Assembly: GCA_003993805.1 (NCBI GenBank)
Contig: RSEF01000021.1
Coordinates: forward strand, 1,487,493 to 1,551,492
DNA: 64,000 nt
From: Himantopus leucocephalus
Lineage: Eukaryota > Chordata > Aves > Charadriiformes > Recurvirostridae
Direction: 5' to 3'
The position numbers were made by a program, and so were the translations under genes. Under the pieces are notes generated by a model. It was not told the origin of the DNA, did no database searches, and saw nothing but the letters and a program-made list of their open reading frames with translations. Shown one piece after another: positions 22,326 to 34,360 of this stretch. Numbering within the stretch: position 1 is the stretch's first letter; every line of letters starts with the position of its first letter.

Positions 22326-25300
22326 TGGCAGAGTGTGGCGGCACTTTCTTCCGTGGGAGGTGGAAACCCTCGGAGTCCCCGTCCTGCGGAGGTGAGTGCT
22401 GGGCTTGCCCTGCCCGCAGCTGCGGTGCCATTTGTCCCGCGCTGGGGAGCACTGGGGGTCCCCTGTGTCACCCCCGATTGCCTGGAGCATCCCAGGGGTT
22501 GGTGTCGGGGCAGGGACCGCAGAGGGGAAAGCCGGGAATATAAAGCGTGGGCTGACACCTCCGGGGCTAAGGGGTGATGGCCCCGTCCCAGTGTGCTGTA
22601 ATCTTGCTTGTTGGGTACTAAAAGGCTCCTCGCTGGTTCGTAGCGCGTCTGTCGCTGTTCCCTCACGGCCGGGATGCGTTAGGTTCACTGTGGAGGGGGA
22701 AAACCCAAAGAGGTGAGAAAAAAGGCAGCTGAGGCAGGCAGATGGGGGGGGTTGTCTCCCGTGGGGGTGGCTGGGGGGGTCCGTGCCCCTCTGCTGCCGC
22801 AGCCGGGCAGTGGGCAGAGCCCCGGTGGGCAGCCCACCACCCCCAGGAGACTTGTGCCCCCGTGAGCGCCACGTCGCTGCTCTTTACGGGTCCCAGGCTG
22901 GTGAATTAGTAGCTCCGATGAAGTCGTGTGCTGAGTTGTTCTGCCTCTTTAGGACTGATCAGAAATGACAGCTAATATTTTAAAAATTATTGTACTGTCT
23001 GCAGCACAGAGAGGCCCCGAAGTCAGGTTATTAAAGTAGATTAGCTGAATAATTTTCGTTACGTTTTCATACAACGATATTTCTTGAGGCTTATGAATGA
23101 GCTGGTGCTGTACCCTCGGCCGAGGAGGCAGCTCGAGCGCCCGGCGTTCACGGCCGCCGGTAAATGATGTGCCGTTGGGCAGGGGACGGTGACGGCGGGG
23201 ACTGGAGCTGAGCTGGCGGCTCAGCAGCCGCGCTGCCATTAGATGTGACTGGCTGCTGCAGCGCCCGGCTCTGCCTCGCTGATGCACGTAAGGTGTGCCC
23301 GGTGGGCAGCAGCCGTGCAGGCAGGGAGCTGCCTGCTCCCCCAAAGCGCACGGCTGTGCCATGGCTCTGACCTGAAATCTGCAGAACTGGCGAGGCCATT
23401 AAGAAAAGTTGAAAAAGACTTTTCCATTAGGGAACGGAGGTGTCTTGTGTCCCGGCTCCTTCGGGAGGGACCTGGACACCCACGGCTGCTCCTCCTTTGC
23501 GGTGCTGCCTGTGGCCAGGAGGGAGGGCTGGTAAATAAAGCCTCTGACAGCACCGGTTTAAGAAACCAGAGTGAGAATTTGTCACTTCTTAGTGGTGTAA
23601 GGGTACGTGGGAAAACGCTCCGCAGAGCCCCGTGTCCCCGCCGTGATGGAGCTGGTCTGAGCTGTCTGCTGGCCAGCCTGGAGTAACGCCAGTGACGAAG
23701 GTGGAAAGAGGTGGCTGGATTATTTACACGTGTGCCCCTATTTAGCTGCAGAGTCTCAGGGGAGTGTGGGGAACTGGGAGCCAGTTGGTGGTTTGGGGGT
23801 TCCCTTCTCCCCCACACGTCCAGGGAGGCAGAGCAGGTGAGAGCCACGCTACCTCCTCCAGCCCAGAATCCCTTTCCTAGGGCGCGCACGGGCCCATAAA
23901 TCTTGGTAGAGCTTTAATGTGCCCTGCTGGTGCCTGTTAGTTTGATTTCACTACATTAGCTTTAATTAAACAGTTTAATTTCTTAGACTGTAAGCAATCC
24001 ATGGTGGTCAATCCGAGCGGGTTTGTCGGTGCGGTGGGGGCTGCAGAGGGGCAGCCCCGGGGGCAAGGGGGCTCGGGGGAGTGAGACCCCCTCCTGCGGG
24101 AGAGCAAAGAGCCTCCGCAGAGGTGCGAGGTGTGCAGGGAGCGCTCCAGAGCCCGGCAGAAACGGGGCTTTGGCCGTGCATGGTGCTGCTTGGCGTTAAA
24201 ACCACGGCCCCTGGAAATGCTGCTGCTGCTGCCGGAGCACGGGGCAAGCGCAGGAGCGGTGTCTCCCCCGCGGCTCTGCCAGGCAGGCGCTGGGATGGAG
24301 CCGCTTCTTCCGTTCACACTTGTTAATGAAGTTGTCCCTGCTAATGACAACAAACTTGTAGCACCCCGTGCCCAGCATGCAACTTGTTGTTCTCTTCCCG
24401 TTTCATTCGTGTCAGGAAGAAAATTGGATTCCAGTAATGATATAATTAATTCACCCTAAAAATCTCAGCTCACGTCTCATCACCGAAGTGCACAGGGAAG
24501 AAAAGACTGGGAAGCACTTTCCATGGATTCAGTAACTCTCGGGACTGTTTGGGGGACCTGAGCTGCCTTCGCCTCGCTGACGCTCTGCCCCGGGCAGCCT
24601 CAAGTCTCTTCAATCTGCCTCCTGCCTCCGCGTGCTGCGGGGCGGCTGATGGGCGCCGATGCCGCTGGACCCGGCTGTGTTCCTGAGGCAGCGCAGATCC
24701 TCGGAGGGACCTGGCGAGGGGCTGTCTTTCCCTGCTGCCGCCCCAGAGCTCTGCTGCTGTGTGGTCTCCTGGCCCCGGCGTTTCCCGAGGGAGAGACAAC
24801 ACTCTGCAGCGGCTCTTTAATTGAGGTCGTTTGGTGGGGGTCAGGCGCGGGTGCCTCACGCAGCCCTTGAGGGCTTTCCATGGCCCAGCCTGGTTCTGCT
24901 CGTGCTTTGCCTCTCCAGGCATCGCTGTCCCGGTGCAGTGTTGCTTGGAGGCGTCCAGCACAGCACTGGCTGCCCCGGCGCCACGGGACGTGCGCTCCCC
25001 TCGCCTCGGAGTGATGCTGGGAATGTCGAGTGATGCTGGCACGTGCCCCACCGCGCTGCTGCTCCGGCACCTTTCTCTGCCCTCCCCGGCTGTGGCTGCG
25101 CTGCGGGGAGGTGGTGAGGACAGCGCTGGCTCCCGCTGCCTCCGTGGGCTGCTCTCCGTAAGCTTTGCCAACCGGCGCTGGCATTTCCCAGCCGGAGCGG
25201 GGTGGGTGGAAAGCCCATCAAAATTCATTTGCTTACCCAGACAGGAGTTGTCGTAGGTGCGCTGCTGCGGCGGCTGAACTTTACTGATCCTCAGAGCAAA

Positions 25301-28130
25301 CAACTGTTCTGGGGCTGTGTTTGGCACCCGGGGGAGGCAGGAGCAGGCAGAAAGCCCTGCCTGGCGCTTGGGCACAGCGCTGCCTTCCCGTGGGAGCTGC
25401 GCTGGCTCGCCGGCACCACCGGGTCCCCACTTGGAGGTTCCCCCAGGTTTTGAGAGGTGGGGGGCAGGCGGGAGGCGTTGCAGGAACAGCAGCGGAGGAG
25501 TAGGACGAGCGGGTGAATAGGCCCCCAGCTCCCCGCTGTATGCCCGGCCAGCGCTACCCACACCCGGGGCAGGGAGGGGGCTGCTAAAAAATGGCAAGCA
25601 GGAATAAGAAAATAATTTTTTTTTTTTTTTTAAAAAAGAAACAATGGGGTTGGGTGCAAAAGCTGCTGCAGCAGCAAAATGCCCTTTCAGACTGGGGAAT
25701 GGGCTCCCGAGATGCCCGTCCCTCAGCGGGTACGCCTCGGGCGCAAACTTTTAAACCCGGCTTATTTTTCTCATTATGAGGACAAAATTGCAACTGCCTG
25801 AGAAACCCCTAATTAAACAAAGGCTCACCGTAATATTTACTGGGATGTTGCCAGCCTTGTAATATGACATTACGGGGTATCTTTATTAGCAGAAATGAGT
25901 ATTGAGAGTCTCTGCCAAATTGAAAGCTGATAGACTCGTTTGAAAGTGTCACCGCGGCATCAAGCAAGCGCTTCCACAACCTGCCGATGAGCTGTGGCCG
26001 TGGTGGAGGGCGGCTGCCGTCGCCCTGAGTGCAGGAGGGGGCTGGGAAGGCGCCGCGGTGTCAGCCCCCATGGCGTGGCACCTTCTTACAGCAGACACGG
26101 CGTCCCGCTGATGGAGCCGTGCGTTGCCTTTTGTTGGTGCGGGCCAAGTGATGGGGCAACGACCGCAGCCGGGAGAGGCAGATTTGGCTCTCCGGCTGTT
26201 ACTGAAGCTGATTTACTTTTGCAGTGCCTAATTGCAGGCTGAAGGAGCGGCGCCCAGAGCGATGGGGAGCTCCTGAACGAGCCCCTTTGCAGAGCACGGG
26301 GCTGCGCGGGTGCGACCAGCCCATCACCAGCCTCGAGGCTGGCGAAAACCCCGGCCTGGCACTCCTCAGGGCGGTGATATCCTGGAACGTAAGTTCATTA
26401 TTGATTGATTGACACATGGAGGGATGGTTACGCTATGAATTTATTGGTGGATGGTCTCTGCTCCGGGTGCCCAGCGTGGCTGGCGGTGCTGCCGGAGCCC
26501 GGGGTGACCGGCAGGCTGATGCTGTGCCTTGTGACAGTGACACTGGGGGAGACCCCTGCTCCATTGGCTCCCACTAATTCCCCGGGGAGCCCGGTGGGGA
26601 AAAGCCAGCGGTCCGGGGCGGCTGTGGGCACTGAGATTTAAGGGAGCAGTCTTTCCACCTAAGGAATCAAACTTCAGTGTTATAATGCGTCGCCCTGGCA
26701 TTTCCAGCTGGAAGTGTTTTGATTCTCAAGTCTGAAATGAGTTTTTATTTTGAAATGCATTATTCATTTTCTTTTAAAAGGTCAAAATCTAAATGAAATG
26801 CTTTAATTCACCTGGGATGAATTTATTAGTTTCTGTCTTTGGCAGGCACACGGTAACTCAACCTGCTGGCTGTGTGCCGCCGCCAAGGCGGGCAGTGCTT
26901 GGGTGGTGGGCTCAAGTGGCTGTGGGATGTGGCATGCTGCGGCGCTGCCGCGGCCACTGCCAGGCTGCTGCTGGCTGTGCAGGAGCTGTGCAATGGGTTG
27001 TCAGCGCCGGGTAACTTTTCTGCCTTTTGGAGTGCTGCTCTGCTCACTTTGATGCGTGCAATGCAGAGCATCATATATATGTGTGTGTATATATGTGTGT
27101 GTGTGTGTGTTATACTCAGATGTGGTGACTTTGTTTTTTCTCAAGCCACCTTTAGTGAGGTTGCACAAACCATCTCTGGCTGCAGGTTCAGTAAGTGCTC
27201 TCTCAGGTTCCGCACGTCTCTTCCTTTCTTAATTTAACAGTACATTTCACCTGAGGGAGGCTAAATGCCCTCCTGTGCCCCGCAGCCCCAGCTGCCCATG
27301 GAGGAGAAGCCCTTCGGAGGCACCAGCAGCGGATGGGCAGAGGAGCCCCCAGCAGAGCATCCCCTGGGCTGCCGGCGGTCCCCACCACCCTCCTCGGGGA
27401 CAGTGCCTCTGACTGCATGGGGAGAGCGAAAATGCGTCGGAAAGCGAGGAGAAGGTATGGGAGTCACTGGCCAGCGTTGCCAAAGAGCATCTTGACGTTC
27501 TTGTGCCATTAGTGGGACAAGTGACCTTTCCATCCCCTCCTGCTCCCGCGTCGAGCGGCTGCGTGCCGGGGGTGCTGCCGAGTGCTTGCAGCCTTTCCTT
27601 CAGTACAACTTGGAATACTTCACTCTGTATTAGAGAAAGCGTTTCAGAAAACCTGTAGAAGTTTACTCCGGGGAGCTGTCGGGCTTCATGGTGCAGAAGT
27701 AGTTGCCGGTATTAATTATATATTAGCTTTAAGACAAGCAAATGACTCCAGAGGTGACAGAGCATCATGGAGGTGGGCGGTGGGCTCCCCTCTGGGCTTA
27801 TTGGCAGGGCCGGGCAAACCTCGGGATGGTTTTCCAGAGGAAAATCAGAAAAACAAAGATCTGTTGGCTGAGGCGCAGAGGCAGCGTCCCTGCTTTCCCG
27901 TGGTGCAGCCCGGACCATGCCCGGCACCACTTCACCCAGGGAGGGGCCCGGCACCTTGTCTTTTAGAAAAAGCTTTATTTTAAAAGCTTTATCTTCAAAA
28001 ATCATCAATTTTCCTATCTGAGAAGGAAGAAAAGGTTTTTCCAATAGGATGTGAACCTGTAGTCCCTGCGGCTGCTGGTACCGGGACCAGTCCCGTGTCT
28101 GAAGGCAGATGTGATTCCCAGTGCTCATCT
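22326..28130. other. Gene-free interval, GC-rich with short AT islands
   Basis: No exon or domain could be recognised on either strand. GC-rich blocks at 22330-22900, 24000-25570 and 25980-26640 give long chance open frames. AT-rich islands lie at 22960-23080, 23930-24000, 25790-25940 and 26640-26840. An A/T homopolymer block sits at 25615-25637 and a TG microsatellite at 27073-27111. Confidence 0.6.
27073..27111. repeat. (TG)n/(TA)n microsatellite
   Basis: Alternating purine-pyrimidine tract of AT and GT dinucleotides ending in ten GT pairs. Probably length-polymorphic; also a Z-DNA-prone alternating sequence. Confidence 0.9.
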
Positions 28131-31100
28131 TCCCAAGATAATTATGGTAAGGGATGTTTATTAGGCCAATTACAATTCTCTCTTGTCCTCTGGAAGTTCA
28201 GGCCCTGTACTTCTCCAAAGTGAGGTGTAAGATGTTCTTCCACAGAGAAAAATCCCCTTTTGGTTATTAACACACAGCCCAAATACGGCCCAGCAGTCCC
28301 AGCGTTGGAGTTTCGGAGGTTTATTCCCCATTTCTCCCGCATGTCTTCCTGAAAGCACACCACTGCCTTGATAAAAAACCGATTTAATGGTTAGAAAACC
28401 CAGAGATAAAGCTGCTCTTAATGGATTTCTTTAAGATCAAGGCTGTCAAATACCAGGCTCAAAATCCTTTCTACAAGAGCAACTATATTAAGTGCACTCA
28501 ATCAAAACCAGGCTGAAGGTTCCATAAGTGAAACAATGGCTGTAGGAAATGCATTTTATTAGCATCTCCAGCAGGAAGGAGGGCTGGCAGAAGAGATGAA
28601 AAGCCTCCGAGCTGCGGCTGCTGCGCTCCCATTCAGCCGGGATGGATGAGATGTGAAGGGCATTTTCAAAACATGTCCTCTCTATCTAACCAGCTCCTGG
28701 TGGGAAGAGAGTGATGGGAGCCATCTCCTCGGGCTCCGAGGTGACATATCCTAAACCAGTGGCCTTTGCCTGGCGGGAGCTGGATGCTCTTGGGCAGCAC
28801 CTCCGCAGCCTGGGCTGGAGCAGCCGGACCCGTGGCGAGGGGATCCTCACGAATACACATCAGAATCCCCCGTGAGAAATGTCGCCGCTTCCCTGCGGCG
28901 CTCGTCTCCCCCCTCCCCGGGTTTAAAGTCAATTGAGGCTTCCGAGCTCGCAGCGCTCCAAGGGTTTTTGGGGTCTCTGGTGGGACTTTCTGCAGCCATG
29001 GGGTGAAGGAGACGGGGCCTCTCCACCCTGGACTGCTCTGTGCAGGGAGACTAACGCTTAAATGCAGATTAGTTTTTGATAATAATTTGAGCTACATAAT
29101 GAGATATTTGTAGCATTTATAAACTGCTGGTTGCTTTCAAATAACTTCCCTTCTTTCTATCCCGGACGTGACATTTGATGAAGAACTGAGGCTTTGTGTT
29201 CATTTACCAATTAATTTATTGTACGGAGGTGGGAAACGGTGTCCATCTTAGTGAAAGTCAAAGGCATGGAGTGTTCAGCTGGTATTTCCAAATACTATTA
29301 AGCTTTTTAAGTAAACTCTGTGGGTGCTGTAGGCAATGGAAGGCTCCTCTGGCGAGACAACTCCTGCTCTTGCAGCCGCTCCCGTTGGATGGTGACAAGG
29401 TGTTCCTGGGAGCGAGACCGGATCACTTGGCTCGTCGGTGGGAGTCCAGCGTGGAGGCTCCAAGGCAGGTACAGCAGAGTGTGCCCCCAAATTCACACTT
29501 AGAGAGCCCTTGATTTTAGGGACACAACGGGCTGAGCACTGACAGCCATTCGTCACCTCCCAGCCCAGATTAACATCGGATTTGCGCCCAGCTTTCCTCC
29601 GGCTGGTCACCCCTCTGGCTCATCCGTGAGATGTTTGGAGATGCCCCAAGACTCCTCCCGGGGATGTGGTTTGTGCCTCCTGCAATAACACCCGTTTATT
29701 AGCTTCTGTACATCTATTCAGCCGGTAGCTGGTGCGTGAGAGTGGACTACGCCAGGAGGTACGGCTTATCAAATGTCACACAGATCTTGTCTCGGGGGAA
29801 ACATACTTCAATAATTAAATTAAATGAAAAGTCCTGGAATAAAAGCCTTGGAGGCCACGGCCTTCTGTTGATCTCCAAAATATGCATGGAGTGGGAGATG
29901 GGAACGGGAGATGCCAGAGGGCTGGGCCAGCTCTCTGCTTGTTTTACTGTGCGTCTCCATCTATCATGGAGCATTTTATATTTCCATGCTTCGTATTTTC
30001 TCCTGAAAAGGTGTGTCTTCTATATAGAAAGGCCAGACCCGCAAGTTTGCTGAAAACCTACCCTTCCTACCCGGAGTTATGGCACATGTGGTTATCCGCC
30101 GTGCGCCAGATGGGCCAGGCTTTGCTTTTACAGCTGGAAATCTCTTAAAATTTCTGGTGAGTCACCTCTTGGCATCTGACGCAGTGTCACCCAGGGTTTT
30201 GGGAACAGCCGTGCCCTGCCGTTACACCCGCTTTGCTGGAGAAAGGCTGTAAAAGGGAATTGATCATGAAAGCTGTCCTCTGCCGTCAGCGTGGGTTTTG
30301 ACTCCTCTTGGGACGGAGGCTAACATTTACATCTGCTGCCGGGGGATAATTCCAGGATTACCCACTGCCAGCCCTCGCTCGGCTGTGTGGGTGTCAGCTG
30401 CCGGCGGGGGCTCTCTGCCCCCAGTGCCGCCCCCGCAGCCCCCCGAGATCTGCGGGAGGGTCGCCTCTGCTCGGCCTCGGGGGTCTCTGGCTGGAGCCCC
30501 TCCAACGACGGGTGCCTGAGCATCACCAACGGCCCCAGGCTCCAGCTCTGTGCGGATCCCCATCCCCATCCCCATCCCATCCCCATCCCAGTTAATTTTT
30601 GGTGATTAACTCCAACACTGGCAAGCTGGAAATAGTTTACCTGGCACCTCACCTCCTCCTGGGCGAGCCCCACGAACTGTTGTTGGTGGAAGATGGGGGT
30701 GCAGCTGGCGCTGGCATTTTGGCCAAATAAATCCTTTGCTGTGACGGACTCGCCCAGCTCGGCTCCCTGCCTTTCAGAAGCAGGTTTTCAAGCCTAATGG
30801 TATCAGATACTCTTTTGGCACCCATTTTCGGGGAAGCATCCCACCCCTGCTGCTTCTTAATGCAGCTTATCTCCTGCCGATTGCTCCCAGGGTCTCAGCC
30901 AAATCAGCACTTCAAATTAAAGCCTTCCCCGCCGCTCGGCACAGGTTTCCATGGAGATCTGAGTGGATGCTCCTTCCTCCTCCGGAGCTGATGGAGACGC
31001 ACCCTCTTGGGGGTGGACCGTGGGGGAGCCCGGGGGTCCTGGGGGTCCCTGAGCATCTGGGGGCTCCGCAGTTGCCGGTGGTGGAGCCGGCATCTTTGGT

Positions 31101-31500
31101 CCTGGCATGCTGGTGCTGCCGCAGCTCCTCTGCTTTGCCTGTACCGCGCTGGGCTTGGGACCCATCCCCACCGCCACCGGGGCGAGGTTAGGAGTAGTTT
31201 GATGAATGTGGGTTTCTCGTTCGGTTTAAGTTATTCTCGCACATGGGAGCTGATCCCCCCGGCTCCCCGGGAGGAGCTGGGCTGGCAGAAGGACTTATCT
31301 TCAGGTGGGGACCGGCCCTTTCACTGGATGAGAATTGGGTTGATTTGTTTCTAGCATCTTTATTTAAACTATGAATAGTTTTTGTAGTCCAAAAATAGGT
31401 TTCCTGAGAGCCTGTGTGTTGCAGAGAGCTGTTTGGCCAAGGCTGGGCCGTCGCAGGTGGCGGCAGGTTTGGTGGTGGAAATGCCCTCGCACGCAGCTGA
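28131..31500. other. Gene-free interval with AT-rich islands
   Basis: No gene recognised. AT-rich islands with TAAT-type cores lie at 28131-28560, 29050-29240 and 29690-29890. A (CATCCC)n-like simple repeat sits at 30557-30590. The rest is GC-rich single-copy-looking sequence. Confidence 0.55.
30557..30590. repeat. (CCCCAT)n simple repeat
   Basis: About five and a half hexamer units, with one unit shortened by a base. Confidence 0.85.
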
Positions 31501-31519
31501 ATGAGCAAATAGCTGAGAG

Positions 31520-31660
31520 ATCTAAGAAATGATCGTAATTACAGGAACAAAATTGTTATTAATGTATTAATTTACCTGGGAGCCAGGCTTCATGTAATTA
31601 CACTGTGGGATCAAGATAAGGTTAATGCATTTACCTTCCCGGGTATTTATAGACATTTTG
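31520..31660. promoter_or_regulatory. Candidate non-coding regulatory element (TAATTA cluster)
   Basis: A sharp AT-rich island in GC-rich surroundings with TAATTA at 31536-31541 and 31595-31600, plus ATTAATTTA near 31566. The organisation resembles developmental enhancers bound by homeodomain proteins. Conservation is assumed, not shown. Confidence 0.35.
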
Positions 31661-32989
31661 AATTGTTCTTCCCCCGCTGTAAGACACAAGTGTGTGTGTT
31701 CTCGGCGGTGCAGCCGTGCAGGTGCCCCGGCAGAAGAGTCCGGCGTGGGGGTGACGGGGCGCAGGGAGGTTTGATGCTCTTTCCCCTGTGTGCATTGGGG
31801 CACAGCAGTGCAACCCCCTCCGTGCATTGGGGCATCCCCGTGCTTACGGGGGCCTCTCAGGGTGTGTTTAAATGAGTTTTCCGTGGTGAGGACATCCGAG
31901 GGCGATCTTCCTCGGCGACAGCCCTCAGCTGGCGTTTGGCTGCCTGGGAGTAACCCCGACTTCCAGGCTCAGCAGCGATGCTGCAGCCACCCAGGGGAGG
32001 CAAAGAGAGTAGTAAACCAGACTTATTCATGCTTAACACGTTAAAACTTTGCAAACGCCTCTGAAACCTGCAGGTATCAGTGAAAAGCTTCTGCCTGTGA
32101 GGATGCGTTTCCCCACGCTGGGCCTTTTAGCTGTGAGACGCTGCAGGAGGGCTCGGCTGCAGCATCGATCTGTGAGACCGGCGAGTCCTTCGCTGCCCGA
32201 GCTGCCGTGGACACGGGTGCCCTAGAAATGCCAGGCTGGAGGCAGGCTGCTCGCCCATCGTGGTGGGCAGCGGGGAGCCCGGGGACCGGCGGGGTGGGCG
32301 CAGGGGCACATGCAGAGCCACGCGCTGCAGCCCCGGGACAGGCTGCTGCCACCGCGGTTTTAACCATCTCTCTGTCACAGGTGAGAAAAGGAAAAAGCAG
32401 GGCAGGATCCAGCAGACTCTGGAGTCCCCCTCCCCGGAGATGCGCCTCCGGAGCTCCCTTTGCCGCTCAAGCCCACCTTTATTAATGTCACACTGGGGAA
32501 TGTCAGCTGGGTTTGCCAAGCATCCCGTGGCGCTCAGCCCTCCTGGCTGCACCCTCTGCCCGAGAGCCGACGAGCCCGCGTGGCACGGCGCAGTGCTGCT
32601 GGCTCACAGGACGGCCACCGAGTGTCACCGGGAATATTTCTCCTGGTGTCACACGGGGAGGACAGCAGCAAGCTGCAGAAGGTCAGAGCAGCCCTAAAAA
32701 TACATATATCTGTATGCGCACGTATGTATTTTTGGCTCCTTCATTATTCAACACACATGCTGCTAGTTAAAAGGCTGGAGAGACCTGAGCACAGGTAACC
32801 TTTAAGAGCACGGGGAAGGTTTAATAAGGTTACATTAGGCCTAAAGGACCCCTCGGCTTGGCCTTTTGCTAATTTACAGGGAAATAAACGTGTGAGTGGT
32901 TGTGGGGGGCCCAATGGCTCCCCCTCTGCTGCAAAGCTTCGCTGCGGAGCAAGCAGCTAGAAAGTGAAATCTGCCGAAGGGGAGTCGAT

Positions 32990-33270
32990 GGAGCCGAGCA
33001 AAATCTGAAATAATTTCCTCAGAAATCAATGCGGAGATTTATTCCTGTCTTTAAATGGGAAGGAAAGATGGTTCTGGGCTGTATGTCAGGCCCGCTTAAC
33101 CGCATCGTGTAAAACCATTTTTACAACAAACATAAGTTTGAGTTATGTCTGTTATTTTTGCTAACTGTTTGCACATGGCTGAATTTCATGATGACAGAAA
33201 TGAGTAACTGCACAAGGTTATGCAAATGAAGTACTTAATTAAGTAGGAGTCATACAAAATAAATTCCAGC
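32990..33270. promoter_or_regulatory. Candidate regulatory element with POU octamer
   Basis: An AT-rich island holding a perfect octamer ATGCAAAT at 33220-33227, followed within 10 bases by a CTTAATTAAG palindrome (33235-33244). Octamer and homeodomain sites side by side are typical of neural or pluripotency enhancers, but there is no functional proof here. Confidence 0.35.
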
Positions 33271-33509
33271 TCCACCAAAAGCCCTCTGTTTTTCCTCCGA
33301 GTCCGGGTCGCTTCCAAGTGATCGGCTCCAGACTGAGAAACCCTCTTCCTGGGGGGACGATGCTGCTTTCCTTGCTTGGGAGCAGGGTGGGAAGAGGCGT
33401 CCCCATCCCGGAGCTCCCCGTGGGCTGTCCCAGCCCGTCCCCTCCGGTCCCCAGCCTGTCCTCACTGACACGGTGCTCCGCCAAGCCACCCACAGCTCTC
33501 CTTCCTTCG

Positions 33510-33620
33510 GACTCCATTAATCACCCTCGAAGGCTCCTCATACGTTATCAGGCCCAGATGTTTCTCACTGTATGCTACAAATGTTAATTATCTCCTAATT
33601 ACTTATTAGCAGAGGCCGGG
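33510..33620. promoter_or_regulatory. Candidate regulatory element with two phased TAATTA sites
   Basis: TAATTA occurs at 33585-33590 and 33596-33601, starts 11 bases apart (one helical turn), with ATTAATC at about 33516. Flanks are GC-rich. Confidence 0.35.
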
Positions 33621-34234
33621 CTGGCACAGATCGGGCGAAAGCCAGCCAAGGGCATTTACAGCCCTGGGGGGCGGTACATGAACTCACAGCTGCTGCTGGT
33701 GGGGAGTTTATCGGAGTTCCTTATTATCCCCTGCCCGATTCCCAGTATTTCCCAACGAGTCACCTGGGCAGTCCCCGGGATGGGGATGCCCGCGGGGATG
33801 CGGGATGCGACGGTGCAGAGCCCTCTCTGCCAGCCGAGCCACCCCGGCACCAGCGTGCTCTTGAGCCCGGCACCCTTGGCTGCCGGTCGTGACCGCGGGA
33901 CGTGCCGCCGGGGGCTTCGCGGGCAGCTGCAGGGATGAAAACCCGGCGGGCTCACGTGTTACTGGAAACCGAGGGTTTCATGGGCTGGAGCCTGGCTCGT
34001 GTGCGGCGAGTGGGAACATATCTCTTCTTGGCACTGCCGTTTTATTGATCCCCCTGTGATACACGGGGCTTCATGTGTTCGATTCTATCAAGCGAGGAAG
34101 ATGGATCGGCACGTGGTCGCCTTCAGACCAGGGACATGGCATCTTCTACCCAAATAAGCGTCGGCCTGCCTCGCTGCCTCGCCCCCGCGGTCGCTGGCTG
34201 TGAGGGCCCCCGAAAGCCATCCAGAGAAAGTATA

Positions 34235-34330
34235 AATATTTGTTTCGGAGCAGCTATAATTTTCCCCACTGCAATTAGATATAAAAGGAGAGCGCCGTGC
34301 CAGCTTTCATTTACAGCACGTTATTAGTGA
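34235..34330 (+). promoter_or_regulatory. AT-rich element with a consensus TATA box
   Basis: TATAAAAGG at 34280-34288 is a near-perfect TATA box, preceded by TATAAATAT at about 34231. No gene with a convincing protein follows it; the frame open from 34297 lacks an ATG at its start and shows no domain. Could be chance or the promoter of a non-coding transcript. Confidence 0.25.
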
Positions 34331-34335
34331 GCGTT

Positions 34336-34360
34336 GGCAGGGCAGGGCAGGGCAGGGGGG
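34336..34360. repeat. (GGGCA)n simple repeat
   Basis: Four pentamer units ending in a G run. Confidence 0.8.

Noticed and set aside
24470..25597. Minus-strand open frame of 375 codons, the longest in the window
   Set aside because: The region is very GC-rich, which makes stop-free frames likely. The translation is R/P/S/A-rich with no domain or signal, overlapping frames on both strands are also open, and no codon-usage sign of a gene was seen. Could be tested by conservation or transcripts.
27968..27992. AAAGCTTTAT direct repeat containing an AATAAA on the minus strand
   Set aside because: No upstream gene on the minus strand to use it as a poly(A) signal; AT-rich chance occurrence is likely.
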